Positions 31,898 through 40,019 of a stretch of DNA of 64,000 nucleotides are shown here, piece after piece. The stretch is from positions 1 through 64,000 of the forward strand of contig SBGD01000073.1 in the NCBI GenBank assembly GCA_006226775.1, given 5' to 3'. The position numbers were made by a program, and so were the translations under genes. This stretch comes from Paracoccaceae bacterium (lineage in GTDB: Bacteria > Pseudomonadota > Alphaproteobacteria > Rhodobacterales > Rhodobacteraceae). Under the pieces are notes generated by a model. It made no database searches. It saw nothing but the letters and a program-made list of their open reading frames with translations, and was not told where the DNA came from. Positions within the stretch are counted from its first letter, which is position 1. Every line of letters begins with the position of its first letter.

Positions 31898-32364
31898 CCA
31901 CGCCACCCCTCGCCCAGCCGATGCCGCTGGCCACCCTGAAACCGACCCGAACGCCGGATTTCATCATCGGCACCGCGGACCGCCCCTACATGCTGCGCTG
32001 GTACCTGCTGCCCCGGAACGAGACGTTCAACGTCTACTATCACCACATCCTGCGCGACGACGATGACCGCGCGCTGCACGATCACCCCTGGCCCAGCTTC
32101 TCTCTCATGACCAAAGGAATGATGACCGAGGTCACGCCCGAAGGCAGCCGCCTGATCCGTGCCGGCGAATGCGTCTATCGCGGCCCCGACTTCGCCCACC
32201 GGCTGGAATTGATCGACGGGCGCCCGGCGGAGACGCTGTTCATCACCGGGCCCAAGGTCCGCGAATGGGGATTTCACTGCCCCGGTGGCTGGGTGCACTG
32301 GGAACAGTTCGTGGCGCCAGACGACACCGGCGCGATCGGGCGCGGGTGCGGGGAAATGGCGTGA
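31894..32364 (+). CDS. Cupin-fold phage protein
   Basis: 156 residues. The core ALHDHPWPSFSLMTKGMMTE, then EGSRLIRAGECVYRGPDFAH followed by RLELIDG is a cupin, with HDH and the later His as likely metal ligands. Proteins like this recur in alphaproteobacterial phages with no known function; enzyme, sugar-binding or structural roles are all possible. It is coupled to its neighbours. Confidence 0.75.
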   Translation: MTTPPLAQPMPLATLKPTRTPDFIIGTADRPYMLRWYLLPRNETFNVYYHHILRDDDDRALHDHPWPSFSLMTKGMMTEVTPEGSRLIRAGECVYRGPDFAHRLELIDGRPAETLFITGPKVREWGFHCPGGWVHWEQFVAPDDTGAIGRGCGEMA

Positions 32365-32645
32365 TGGGCTATTTCCCGAACGGCACATCGGCCGAGATTT
32401 ATCAGGCACGCTACTGCGACCACTGTCGCCACATGGATCCGGACGGAGGTGGTTGCCCAGTCATGGATGCACATATCTTGCACAACTATGAAGCCGTGGG
32501 CAAAGACGCCAACGAAGCTCTGGCAAGCGTGCTCAACATACTGATCCCGATGGATGGCATCGAGGCAAAGCAATGCGCAATGTTCATGCCCTGGGACTCG
32601 GCTCGCTGCACGGAAACGCCTGATCTCTTCGCGGTGCCGGGATGA
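32364..32645 (+). CDS. Small cysteine-rich protein, zinc-finger-like
   Basis: 93 residues; ATG shares a base with the previous stop. YCDHCRHMDPDGGGCPVMDA and later KQCAMFMPWDSARC supply the cysteines for one zinc site. Many phages carry such proteins without a known role. Helical middle (DANEALASVLNILIPMDG). Confidence 0.6.
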   Translation: MGYFPNGTSAEIYQARYCDHCRHMDPDGGGCPVMDAHILHNYEAVGKDANEALASVLNILIPMDGIEAKQCAMFMPWDSARCTETPDLFAVPG

Positions 32646-32782
32646 GCGCCTTCCTGACCGTCCTCTACCTCGGCGGCGCGTTCGCTTATCCTGGGAAGCT
32701 CCTAGACAGCATCCTGTGGCCCGCCGTTCTTGGCGCGGCATTAGCCCAGTGGGCCTTTCGCCAAACCGGGGGGAAATACTGA
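32642..32782 (+). CDS. Very small membrane protein
   Basis: 46 residues (MSAFLTVLYLGGAFAYPGKL, then LDSILWPAVLGAALAQWAFR) with two hydrophobic stretches. The start overlaps the previous stop by four bases. Two-helix size would suit a holin-like or leader protein, but nothing else supports that. Confidence 0.45.
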   Translation: MSAFLTVLYLGGAFAYPGKLLDSILWPAVLGAALAQWAFRQTGGKY

Positions 32783-32785
32783 TCC

Positions 32786-32986
32786 ATGCCCGCGCCGCGC
32801 CCCTCACAGCCCGTCATCCGCAACGCCCTTGAGGCGGCGAAGGATTCCGGAATGACGGTGCAGGCCATCGAGATCACGCGGGACGGGACGCTCCGAATCG
32901 TTGTCGCGGGAACGGACGCCACTCTATCGTCGGGCAAAAAGGATTTCCCATGCCCCGACGACGCTTTCGGGATCGCAGCGGAGTGA
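32786..32986 (+). CDS. Small protein immediately before the integrase
   Basis: 66 residues: SQPVIRNALEAAKDSGMTVQ, AIEITRDGTLRIVVAG. It overlaps the integrase. Similar short proteins often precede integrases in Rhodobacterales prophages. It may be a recombination directionality factor, but it lacks a typical excisionase HTH, so the role is open. Confidence 0.6.
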   Translation: MPAPRPSQPVIRNALEAAKDSGMTVQAIEITRDGTLRIVVAGTDATLSSGKKDFPCPDDAFGIAAE

Positions 32987-34050
32987 TGCTGCCGAACCTC
33001 ACCCCCCGCAAAAGCGGAGACCGGACGATCTGGTATTTCCGCCGCAAGGGCCAGCCGCTGGTGAGGATGCCCGACCTGCCGCACGACCACCCGGACTTCC
33101 TGCGAGCCTATGCCGAGGCCAAGGGCAGCTCCACCGTGCCCGCACAGCGGCCCGGGTCACTGGCCGAGCTGTGCAACCTGGTCGAGGCCAGCCCGCACCT
33201 GACACCGCTCAGCCGGGGATATCGGGCGGGCCTTTTGCGCCAGTACAAGGACATGGCAGCGCGCTATGGCGACGTGAAGGCCGCCGCGATCGAGGCAAAG
33301 CACGTTCGGAAGGACGTGACAGGCGCCGCCGCACCCGCGCTGCGCCTGAAGGCCTGGCGGATGCTGTTCCGGGTGGCAATGGATCGGGGGATGCTGGCCG
33401 AGGATCCGTCCTTCACGGTGCGCGCGCCAACCCGACAGACCGAAGGCCACCCGCCCTGGACGCCCGACGAAATCGACGCCTTCCGCGCCCGCTGGCCCAT
33501 CGGCACGACAAAGCGTGCCGCATTCGAGGTGCTGCACTGGACCGGTGCACGGATCAGCGATGCCGTGCTGATCGGCCCGGGCATGGTCGGGCGCGACGGC
33601 GTGCTGGCCTACAGCCAAGGTAAGACCGGCGGCGCCGCCTACGTGCCCTGGACCTGCGCCCTGCCAGCCTACGCCGCGGACATGGCCGCAGAGCGGGACG
33701 CGATGCACAGGGCGCTGGCCGGAACAGACCAGGCGCACATGACGTTCCTCGCGACGGCCCAAGGCAGCACGCGGTCAGACAAGGCGCTGGGGACAATGAT
33801 CCGGGAAGCCGCGATCGAGGCCGGCGTGCAAAAGACCGCGCACGGGCTGCGCAAGAGCCGTGCCGTCTTCCTCGCTGAAGCGGGCGCCACGACGCACCAG
33901 ATCGGCTCCTGGACGGGCCACGCCACGCTGAAGGAAATCGCGCATTACACCGAGTCGATGGACCGGCGGCGGGCTGTAATGGGAACAGAACAAGACCGGA
34001 ACGGTGTAAAAAGTTCCGGACAAGGTGTAAATTCCAGAAAAATTCCCTGA
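32950..34050 (+). CDS. int: Tyrosine recombinase / integrase
   Basis: 366 residues from the ATG at 32950 (AAGGA 6 bases upstream); a second start at 32986 with TGATG overlap would give 354. The catalytic set is Arg in WTGARISDAV, Lys in SQGKTGGAAY, His-x-x-Arg in AHGLRKSRAV, His/Trp in SWTGHATLKE and Tyr in IAHYTESMDRRR. The N-terminal part resembles the arm- and core-binding domains. The gene ends 24 bases before a tRNA-Arg gene, its likely target. It belongs to the end of the rightward operon, so its own weaker promoter may also exist. Confidence 0.95.
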   Translation: MPRRRFRDRSGVMLPNLTPRKSGDRTIWYFRRKGQPLVRMPDLPHDHPDFLRAYAEAKGSSTVPAQRPGSLAELCNLVEASPHLTPLSRGYRAGLLRQYKDMAARYGDVKAAAIEAKHVRKDVTGAAAPALRLKAWRMLFRVAMDRGMLAEDPSFTVRAPTRQTEGHPPWTPDEIDAFRARWPIGTTKRAAFEVLHWTGARISDAVLIGPGMVGRDGVLAYSQGKTGGAAYVPWTCALPAYAADMAAERDAMHRALAGTDQAHMTFLATAQGSTRSDKALGTMIREAAIEAGVQKTAHGLRKSRAVFLAEAGATTHQIGSWTGHATLKEIAHYTESMDRRRAVMGTEQDRNGVKSSGQGVNSRKIP

Positions 34051-34074
34051 AATTTCATCGCCTTATGGTGTGGG

Positions 34075-34151
34075 TGGCGGACCGAGGAGGATTCGAACCC
34101 CCGACCCCCTGATTCGTAGTCAGGTACTCTATCCAGCTGAGCTATCGGTCC
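34075..34151 (-). tRNA. tRNA-Arg (anticodon ACG), prophage attachment gene
   Basis: A full cloverleaf of 77 bases including an encoded CCA. The acceptor stem pairs GGACCGA with TCGGTCC, the anticodon arm is CCTGA CTACGAA TCAGG, and the T arm has GTTCGAATCC. The anticodon ACG reads CGN Arg codons. Its 3' end faces the integrase, as in most integrations of this kind, so the right attachment core lies within the 3' half. Confidence 0.95.
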
Positions 34152-34208
34152 GTGGAGGCGGGGTTTAAGTCAGGGCCGAGGGGTTTGCAAGAGCGAATTT
34201 GCAGGAAA

Positions 34209-35588
34209 TCACAACTCTCCCCGCGGCAGGCAGATCTCGAAAACCGTGCCGTCCGGCCCGGTCCGGATCAACTCGAGCGTGCCGCCGTGGCCGCGGATCA
34301 GTTCGGCGGCGATGGCCAGGCCCAGCCCGCTGCCGCCCTTGCGCGCACCGCCGGAGAAGGCCTGGAACAGGTACTCCTGCGCCTTGGGCGGCAGGCCCGG
34401 GCCGGTGTCGGTGACGCGGATCACCCAGGCCTCCTCGCCCTCCTCGGCGCAGATGTTGATCTCGCCCGGGGTGCCGGTGGCGGTGATCGCCTGGCGGGCG
34501 TTGCGCACCAGGTTGGCCAGCACGCGGTAAAGCTGCTCGGCGTCGGCGCGCACCCGCAGGCTGGCCGGCACATCCTCGGAAAAGCTCAGGTCGGCGTCGC
34601 CGGTGGCCAGCCGCTCGCCCTCCACCACGTCGGACACCAGTTCGGCCAACTGGATGCGGGTCAGCACCGGTGCCGGTTCCTCGGCCCGGCCGAAGGCCAG
34701 CGTGCTTTCGCAGAGGTTGACCGCGCGGGTGATCGAATTGACCAGCTTGGGCGCCAGCCGCCGCACCGTGGGGTCCTGCGACATCTCGATCCGGTCGGTG
34801 AAAAGCTGCGCCGAGGTGAGGATATTGCGCAGGTCATGGCTCACCCGCGCCACGGCACCCCCCAGTTGCGCCAGGCGTTCCTTCTGTTTCAGCGCATGGG
34901 TCAGCTCGGTTTCCATCGATTGCAGCGCTTCCTCGGCCTCGCGCAGCTCGCGCACGCCCGCCGAGGGCTGGATGATCCGGCGGCCATCCTCGGGTGCGGC
35001 GGCATAGGTCGCCATCTGGGTCACCAGCTGCTTGATCGGCCGGACCAGGAAGACCCGCACCGCCAGAAACAGCAGGAAGGCGGTGGCGATCGAGATCACC
35101 GCCGAGAGAAACAGGATGCGCAGCCCGTAGTCGATCATCGCCATGCGCAGCGGCGCGGTCTCCATCGACACCTCGATCAGCAGGCCGGCGTCGCGCAGCG
35201 GGTTGCCGATCACCCGGATGATGCGCGGCTCGGGATCGGCCAGCCGCCTCAGCGCGTCGAGGATCAGGGTCAGGGCCGAGGGGTCGCGCAGGTCGTAGGT
35301 GGCATCGATCGGCCGCGGCATCGGCGAGGACAGGATCAGCTGCCGCGCCTCGTCGCGGCGCAGCACCACGTTGTAGACCCCGGCATTGCGCAGCAGTTCC
35401 TCTTCGAGGTCGCGGTCGATGACGTCATTGGCAAGCAGCGACAGCGAGGCGATCTGCGCCCGTTCGAGATGCCCCAGCAGGTAATCCTGCCGGAAGCGCG
35501 CCACCGAGGGCACGAAGACCAGCACTTCCGCCAGCATCACGAAGACGGTCGTCAGGATCAGAAATCGCCCCGAGAGCGAATTGAGCAT
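34209..35588 (-). CDS. Sensor histidine kinase
   Basis: 459 residues. Transmembrane helices lie near residues 9-29 and 158-180, with a periplasmic region between them, then a HAMP linker. The phosphoacceptor His is at about residue 251 in RVSHDLRNILTSA. The ATPase domain carries the N box (YRVLANLVRNARQAI), G1 (DTGPGLPP) and G2 (GGSGLGLAIAAEL). No response regulator is next to it. It is the last gene of an operon with a flavin oxidoreductase and a TVP38 protein, nine bases after the oxidoreductase, so it may sense a related envelope or redox state. Confidence 0.9.
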   Translation of the reverse strand: MLNSLSGRFLILTTVFVMLAEVLVFVPSVARFRQDYLLGHLERAQIASLSLLANDVIDRDLEEELLRNAGVYNVVLRRDEARQLILSSPMPRPIDATYDLRDPSALTLILDALRRLADPEPRIIRVIGNPLRDAGLLIEVSMETAPLRMAMIDYGLRILFLSAVISIATAFLLFLAVRVFLVRPIKQLVTQMATYAAAPEDGRRIIQPSAGVRELREAEEALQSMETELTHALKQKERLAQLGGAVARVSHDLRNILTSAQLFTDRIEMSQDPTVRRLAPKLVNSITRAVNLCESTLAFGRAEEPAPVLTRIQLAELVSDVVEGERLATGDADLSFSEDVPASLRVRADAEQLYRVLANLVRNARQAITATGTPGEINICAEEGEEAWVIRVTDTGPGLPPKAQEYLFQAFSGGARKGGSGLGLAIAAELIRGHGGTLELIRTGPDGTVFEICLPRGEL

Positions 35589-35597
35589 ACGCCACCT

Positions 35598-37016
35598 TTA
35601 CGGCACCCAGCGCTGCACCAGGCGTACAACGCGCTTAACCACCTGATTATCAAACAACCTCGGTGAGAAATAGGCCCCGGCGACGCGTTTGTTGATCTCG
35701 CCCACCGTGGGATAGGGCGAGACCATGGCGGCAACGTGTTTCATTTTCAGCTTGTTGGCGATGACCAGCGACCAGAGGTTGGCCAGTTCCCCCGCCTGGT
35801 GCCCGGCAATCGAGACGCCCACGGGGCGGCCCTTGACCACCATCGCCTTGATCAGGCCTCTGGCCTTGCGCTCGGCGATCAGCCGGTCGTTGTGGTGGAA
35901 GTCGAAGCGGATGACCTCCAGCTTCGCCCCATGTTCGTCGCGCGCCTGGGCCTCGGTCAGCCCGACCTGTGCCAGTTCCGGGTCGGTATAGGTGGCCCAG
36001 GGGATATGCGCGGTGGTCGTCTTGGCCGGCAGGCCGAAGAGCGCCGAGCGGATCAGCACCGAGGCATGGTAGCCTGCCACATGGGTGAATTGCAGCCCGC
36101 CCGCCACGTCGCCGATGGCATAGACCTTGGGGTTGGTGGTCTTGAGACCGGCGTCGACCTTGATGCCCGCCTTGGTGGTCTCGATCCCGGCCTTGTCGAG
36201 GTCCAGCCGCTCGGTATTGGGTGTGCGTCCGACCGCCATCAGCAGGTGAGAGCCCTTGAAGACGCGTCCGTCCTTGACCTCGACCTCGATGGCGCCGGCT
36301 TCGCCGCGGATTTCAGCGGCCATGGCATCCTCGGCGATCTCGATGCCCTCGGCGCGCAATTGGTCGAGCACGATCCCCGCGGTTTCCGGATCATCCTTGC
36401 CCAGCGCCTTCATGCCTTCGATTACCGTGACCGCGCAGCCCAGCCTCCGGTGCGCCTGGGCCATCTCCATGCCGATGGGCCCGCCGCCGATGATCAAGAG
36501 GTGCTCGGGGCGCTCGCGCAGTTTGAACAGCGTCTCGTTGGTCTCGTAGGGCACCGTGTCCAGCCCCGGGATCGGCGGCACCAGCGGCGATGACCCGGTG
36601 GCAATGACGATGCGGCGGGCCGAGATGACGTGCGCGCCCGCCTGCACTTCGGTTTCAGAGACAAAGCGGCCAAACTCCCGGATCACCCGGACGCCGAGGC
36701 CCTCGAAGCGCTCTTGCGAGTCCACCGGGGCGATCTGGGCGATCACATCGGCGACGTGGTCCTTGGCGGCGGCGTAATCCACCCGAGGCTCCACGTCGGC
36801 GATGCCATAGGCGCTGGCGTGGCTCTGGGCATGGGCCGCCTTGCCGCTGGCGATCAGCGCCTTGGAGGGCACGCAGCCGTAGTTCAGGCAATCGCCGCCC
36901 ATCTCGCCGCCTTCCAGCAGCACCACGCGGGCGCCCATCTGCACGGCCCCCGCGGCGACCGAGAGCCCGCCGGAGCCGGCACCGATCACCAGCAGGTCGG
37001 TTGTGATCTTGTCCAT
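35598..37016 (-). CDS. FAD-dependent pyridine nucleotide-disulfide oxidoreductase (MerA/Lpd-like)
   Basis: 472 residues. FAD-binding GAGSGGLSVA leads to the redox disulfide GGDCLNYGCVPSKA. The NAD(P) loop is IIGGGPIGMEMAQAH, and the second FAD motif is VYAIGDVAGG. In the dimer domain the usual catalytic His of lipoamide dehydrogenases (HxHPT) is replaced by Tyr (SPYPTVGE), more like mercuric reductase. It lacks the N-terminal HMA domain and the C-terminal Cys pair of true MerA, so the substrate is unknown. It follows the TVP38 gene by four bases. Confidence 0.85.
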   Translation of the reverse strand: MDKITTDLLVIGAGSGGLSVAAGAVQMGARVVLLEGGEMGGDCLNYGCVPSKALIASGKAAHAQSHASAYGIADVEPRVDYAAAKDHVADVIAQIAPVDSQERFEGLGVRVIREFGRFVSETEVQAGAHVISARRIVIATGSSPLVPPIPGLDTVPYETNETLFKLRERPEHLLIIGGGPIGMEMAQAHRRLGCAVTVIEGMKALGKDDPETAGIVLDQLRAEGIEIAEDAMAAEIRGEAGAIEVEVKDGRVFKGSHLLMAVGRTPNTERLDLDKAGIETTKAGIKVDAGLKTTNPKVYAIGDVAGGLQFTHVAGYHASVLIRSALFGLPAKTTTAHIPWATYTDPELAQVGLTEAQARDEHGAKLEVIRFDFHHNDRLIAERKARGLIKAMVVKGRPVGVSIAGHQAGELANLWSLVIANKLKMKHVAAMVSPYPTVGEINKRVAGAYFSPRLFDNQVVKRVVRLVQRWVP

Positions 37017-37020
37017 GGGC

Positions 37021-37755
37021 TCAGAGGTCCTTCTTGCCGCGCAACGCGCGGATCACGATGGGCAGTGCGGCCAGGCCCGAGAGCGCCAGCAGCGGCCCGA
37101 GGATATGCGGCTCCCACAAAAGGCTCAGATCGGGGCTTTCGCCACGGTCGAAAACCTCGCCCAGCCCGACGCCGATCCAGGTGAAGACGATGGCCCCGGG
37201 AATGATGCCGACCGCGGTGGTCCAGACGAAGTTGCGGAACTTCACGCCGACCAGCGCGGGCAAGAGGTTGGCGACGAAAAAGGGCACCGCGGGCACCAGC
37301 CGGATCAGCAGCAGCACGCTGACCTCGTTGTCGCGCAACCCGTCCTTGAGCCGGGCCACCGTGCCCTCCGAGGCCTCGAGCCGCGCATTCAGCGCCTGCC
37401 CCAGCCCGCAGCGCGCGGCGAGAAAGATCGCCACCGCGCCGATGGTGGCCGAGATCACGTTCAGCCCGGTGCCCGCGACCAGCCCGAAGAGAAAGCCGCC
37501 GGTGACCGAGGCCACCGCCGCACCGGGCAGCGAGAAGGCGACGATCGTCACGTAGATCGCGACAAACCCCAGCGCCACCAGCGCGTAATGGCCGTCGCGC
37601 CAGCCGATCAGCACCTCGCGGTTGTCGCGCAGGGTCTCGAAGGTGAGATAGTCGCGCAGGGTAAAGAAGCCGATCACCGCCACGAGGGCGATGGCAAGCA
37701 GTGGCAGGTGCCGGGCGAGGCCCGGTTTCGGCTCATGGGATGTCATATCGGTCAT
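37021..37755 (-). CDS. TVP38/TMEM64 family membrane protein
   Basis: 244 residues from the ATG at 37755 with AGGAAA upstream; the frame extends to 37842 without one. About six membrane helices are seen. The conserved core is SLPGAAVASVTGGFLFGLVA followed by LLLIRLVPAVPFFVANLLPA, the family signature; members belong to the DedA/VTT superfamily, thought to move lipids across the membrane. It opens the operon with the oxidoreductase and kinase. Confidence 0.88.
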   Translation of the reverse strand: MTDMTSHEPKPGLARHLPLLAIALVAVIGFFTLRDYLTFETLRDNREVLIGWRDGHYALVALGFVAIYVTIVAFSLPGAAVASVTGGFLFGLVAGTGLNVISATIGAVAIFLAARCGLGQALNARLEASEGTVARLKDGLRDNEVSVLLLIRLVPAVPFFVANLLPALVGVKFRNFVWTTAVGIIPGAIVFTWIGVGLGEVFDRGESPDLSLLWEPHILGPLLALSGLAALPIVIRALRGKKDL

Positions 37756-38073
37756 GCTGATGGGTTTCCTGGGGGCGATGTCACGTTTCTGGTCAAGACA
37801 TGGCCGCTTGGCCAGAGCGGGCAGCGGGCGATCACGCCGCATTGATGCAAGGTGACGGGTTTTCCCGTGATTTCGCCGGGGTGATGCGGTATTGAAACAT
37901 TTCCCGACGCCCGCGGCAAAATTTGTTGCAAGGGCTGCGGATCAGGCGCGATCGGGGTTTGACTCGGGCGCCGAGCCCCCCTATAGCACGGACTTCAAAT
38001 TGCCGCCGCCCGCGAATCCGCGTGCCCGAATGACGTGACCCCGCGTGCGGCCCAGAATATCGGAGACGGAGCG
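37756..38073. other. Intergenic space between divergent operons
   Basis: The space of 318 bases separates the leftward TVP38 gene and rightward rpmH. It holds the strong rpmH promoter described separately and the TVP38 ribosome site at its left end. No open frame longer than a few dozen residues looks like a gene, and no RNA was recognised. Confidence 0.6.
37959..37987 (+). promoter_or_regulatory. Promoter of rpmH-rnpA
   Basis: -35 TTGACT (37959-37964), 17 bases, -10 TATAGC (37982-37987). Transcription would start near 37994, about 80 bases before the rpmH ATG. This is the only good sigma-70-like pair in the space. Confidence 0.7.
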
Positions 38074-38208
38074 ATGAAACGCACCTTTCAACCCTCGAAC
38101 CTCGTGCGCAAGCGGCGCCATGGCTTTCGTGCGCGCATGGCCACGAAAGCGGGTCGCAAGATCCTCAACGCCCGCCGCGCGCGTGGCCGGAAGTCGCTGA
38201 GCGCGTAA
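38074..38208 (+). CDS. rpmH: Ribosomal protein bL34
   Basis: 44 residues starting [20 protein letters not shown] and ending [18 protein letters not shown], a complete bL34. GGAGACGGAGCG lies just before the ATG. It is followed by rnpA after 21 bases, the order found in almost all bacteria. Confidence 0.98.
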
Positions 38209-38229
38209 GCCCTCACCGACCCGACCCAG

Positions 38230-38649
38230 ATGACACCGCCGGAGGCCCCCGAGACTGGCACCGATGCCACGCCGGGATCGCCTGTCCCGGCGGTTTTGTC
38301 GTGTCCCGGGCTGCGCGTGCTGTCGAAACGGCGGCAGTTTCTTGCCGCGGCGCGGGCGCGTCGCCAGGGCACCGCAGGCTTCCTGTTGCAGGCCCGCGAC
38401 CGGCGCGACGACGATCCGGCGATCGGCGTGGGGTTCACCTGTTCCAAGAAGGTCGGCAATGCCGTCGCGCGCAACCGCGCCAAGCGCCGCCTGCGCGAGA
38501 TCGCGCGGCTGGAGTTGCCCGACCTGGGCCGACCCGGCTGGGACTACGTGCTGATCGGCAAGGCGGGCGAGACCGCCGCGCGTGACTTTGCCGATCTGCG
38601 GGGCGATCTGCGCCATGCCCTGCGCAAGGTGCATGGGCCGGAGCGATGA
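38230..38649 (+). CDS. rnpA: Ribonuclease P protein component
   Basis: 139 residues. The RNA-binding signature is GVGFTCSKKVGNAVARNRAK followed by RRLREIARL. The first 25 residues (rich in Pro, Glu, Thr) are an extension before the usual start at LRVLSKRRQFL. The protein helps RNase P RNA process tRNA 5' ends. It overlaps yidD by four bases. Confidence 0.96.
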   Translation: MTPPEAPETGTDATPGSPVPAVLSCPGLRVLSKRRQFLAAARARRQGTAGFLLQARDRRDDDPAIGVGFTCSKKVGNAVARNRAKRRLREIARLELPDLGRPGWDYVLIGKAGETAARDFADLRGDLRHALRKVHGPER

Positions 38650-38867
38650 GCCCGCTGGCCTGGACCCTGTCGCTGCCGGTGCGCGCCTATCGGCTGATCT
38701 TTTCGCCCTGGGTCGGGCACAATTGCCGCTATCACCCGACCTGCTCGGCCTATGCGCTGGAAGCCTTCGAGAAGCACGGTGGGGTGAAAGGCGGCTGGCT
38801 GTCCCTGCGCCGCATCCTGCGCTGCCATCCCTGGGGCCGGGGCGGGATCGACAACGTCCCCGACTGA
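38646..38867 (+). CDS. yidD: Membrane protein insertion efficiency factor YidD
   Basis: 73 residues with the signature YRLIFSPWVGHNCRYHPTCS then AYALEAFEKHGGVKGGWLSL and RILRCHPWGRGGID. It is attached to the inner membrane and helps YidC insert proteins. Unlike many genomes, yidC does not follow; the next gene is ttcA after a space with two dyad repeats. Confidence 0.96.
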   Translation: MSPLAWTLSLPVRAYRLIFSPWVGHNCRYHPTCSAYALEAFEKHGGVKGGWLSLRRILRCHPWGRGGIDNVPD

Positions 38868-38875
38868 GCGCGCCC

Positions 38876-38915
38876 GATCTGTCAACAGATCGGTCCCGAT
38901 CCATCAATGGATCGG
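38876..38915. repeat. 40-bp double palindrome, copy 1
   Basis: Made of GATCTGTCAACAGATC followed four bases later by CCGATCCATCAATGGATCGG. Each half can form a tight hairpin. It begins eight bases after the yidD stop. Two close relatives occur at 38980-39019 and, inverted, at 47392-47431. Confidence 0.75.
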
Positions 38916-38979
38916 CGCCCCCTGCCGCAGCGCGCACTCCACGAGGCCAAGACGGCAACGCTCCCCCGACCGAGCCCCC

Positions 38980-39019
38980 GATCCGTCAACGGATCGGCAC
39001 CGATCCATCGATGGATCGG
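38980..39019. repeat. 40-bp double palindrome, copy 2
   Basis: GATCCGTCAACGGATC, four bases, then the perfect 20-bp palindrome CCGATCCATCGATGGATCGG. Same orientation as copy 1, with 64 bases between them. It sits 41 bases before the ttcA start. Confidence 0.8.
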
Positions 39020-39060
39020 ACCCGCTTGCCAGGACACGCAATCCCGCCTAAACCGCGCGC

Positions 39061-39957
39061 ATGCTCGACTCCCCAGACGATATCCATCCGCTCTTTGCCG
39101 GCGCTCCCACCTCGACGGAGTTCCGGAAACTGCGCAAACGCATCGTGCGCCAGACGCGCGAGGCGGTCGAGCACTTCGAAATGATCGACGCGGGATCGCG
39201 CCGCGGCGAAGAGGCGCAAAAGCCAAAGTGGCTGGTCTGTCTCTCCGGTGGCAAGGACAGCTACACGCTCCTGGCGGTGCTGCACGAACTGCAATGGCGC
39301 GGGCTGCTGCCGGTCGAGCTGCTGGCCTGCAACCTCGACCAGGGCCAGCCGAATTTCCCCGCCACGGTCCTGCCGGAATTCCTTGAAAAGATGGCCGTGC
39401 CGCACCGGATCGAGTACCAGGACACCTATTCCATCGTGAAGGACAAGGTGCCCGCGGGCCGGACCTATTGCGCGCTCTGTTCGCGGCTGCGGCGCGGCAA
39501 TCTCTACCGCATCGCCCGCGAAGAGGGCTGTTCGGCGGTCGTGCTGGGCCATCACCGCGACGACATTCTCGAGACCTTCTTCATGAACCTCTTTCACGGC
39601 GGGCGACTGGCCACCATGCCGCCGAAACTGGTGAACGAGGAGGGCGATCTCTTCGTCTATCGCCCGCTGGCCTTCGTGGCCGAGGCCGATTGCGAGAAAT
39701 TCGCCCGCGCCATGCAATACCCGATCATCCCTTGCGATCTCTGCGGCAGCCAGGACGGGCTGCAACGCCAGCAGGTCAAGGCGATCCTCGACGGCTGGGA
39801 GAGAAACAGCCCCGGCCGCCGCCAGGTCATGTTCCGCGCGCTGATGAACGCCCGGCCCTCGCATCTGCTCGACGCGGGATTGTTCGATTTCGCCGGGCTG
39901 ACGCGGTCTTCGGACAAATTCGACTCAAACGCCGGACAGGTTCCGCGGCTGCGTTAA
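39061..39957 (+). CDS. ttcA: tRNA 2-thiocytidine(32) synthetase TtcA
   Basis: 298 residues. The PP-loop ATPase motif is [20 protein letters not shown]. The iron-sulfur Cys pair is in [15 protein letters not shown], with a further [13 protein letters not shown] near the end. This set marks TtcA, which adds sulfur to C32 of certain tRNAs. The length is normal for the family. It starts after the second dyad repeat and appears to be alone in its transcript. Confidence 0.93.
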   Translation: MLDSPDDIHPLFAGAPTSTEFRKLRKRIVRQTREAVEHFEMIDAGSRRGEEAQKPKWLVCLSGGKDSYTLLAVLHELQWRGLLPVELLACNLDQGQPNFPATVLPEFLEKMAVPHRIEYQDTYSIVKDKVPAGRTYCALCSRLRRGNLYRIAREEGCSAVVLGHHRDDILETFFMNLFHGGRLATMPPKLVNEEGDLFVYRPLAFVAEADCEKFARAMQYPIIPCDLCGSQDGLQRQQVKAILDGWERNSPGRRQVMFRALMNARPSHLLDAGLFDFAGLTRSSDKFDSNAGQVPRLR

Positions 39958-40019
39958 CGCCTGAGTGAGCCGTTGCCGCATAGGTTGCGGGCAAAGGACA
40001 CTGCTCGGACGGATTGCAC

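Larger units (their letters stand above)
1..34110. mobile_element. Temperate siphovirus prophage, right-hand part
   Basis: A continuous set of phage genes runs from the left edge to a tyrosine integrase that stops 24 bases from the 3' end of a tRNA-Arg gene. Visible modules are tail, head (HK97-type), packaging, replication and regulation on the minus strand, then repressor, accessory genes and integrase on the plus strand. The right boundary is placed inside the 3' half of the tRNA because integrases of this class usually recombine there; the exact core cannot be read since the left attachment site is outside the window. No holin, endolysin or spanin was recognised, so lysis genes probably lie to the left of position 1. 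Head, tail, packaging and integrase genes all appear open, so nothing seen here shows the element to be dead. Confidence 0.93.

Noticed and set aside
32642..32782. Holin gene candidate
   Set aside because: Two short hydrophobic stretches alone are not enough, no endolysin is adjacent, and the gene lies at the end of the accessory operon beside the integrase.
1..34110. Second attachment site (repeat of the tRNA-Arg 3' end) within the window
   Set aside because: I looked for a copy of the tRNA 3' sequence left of the integrase and saw none; it should be beyond the left edge.
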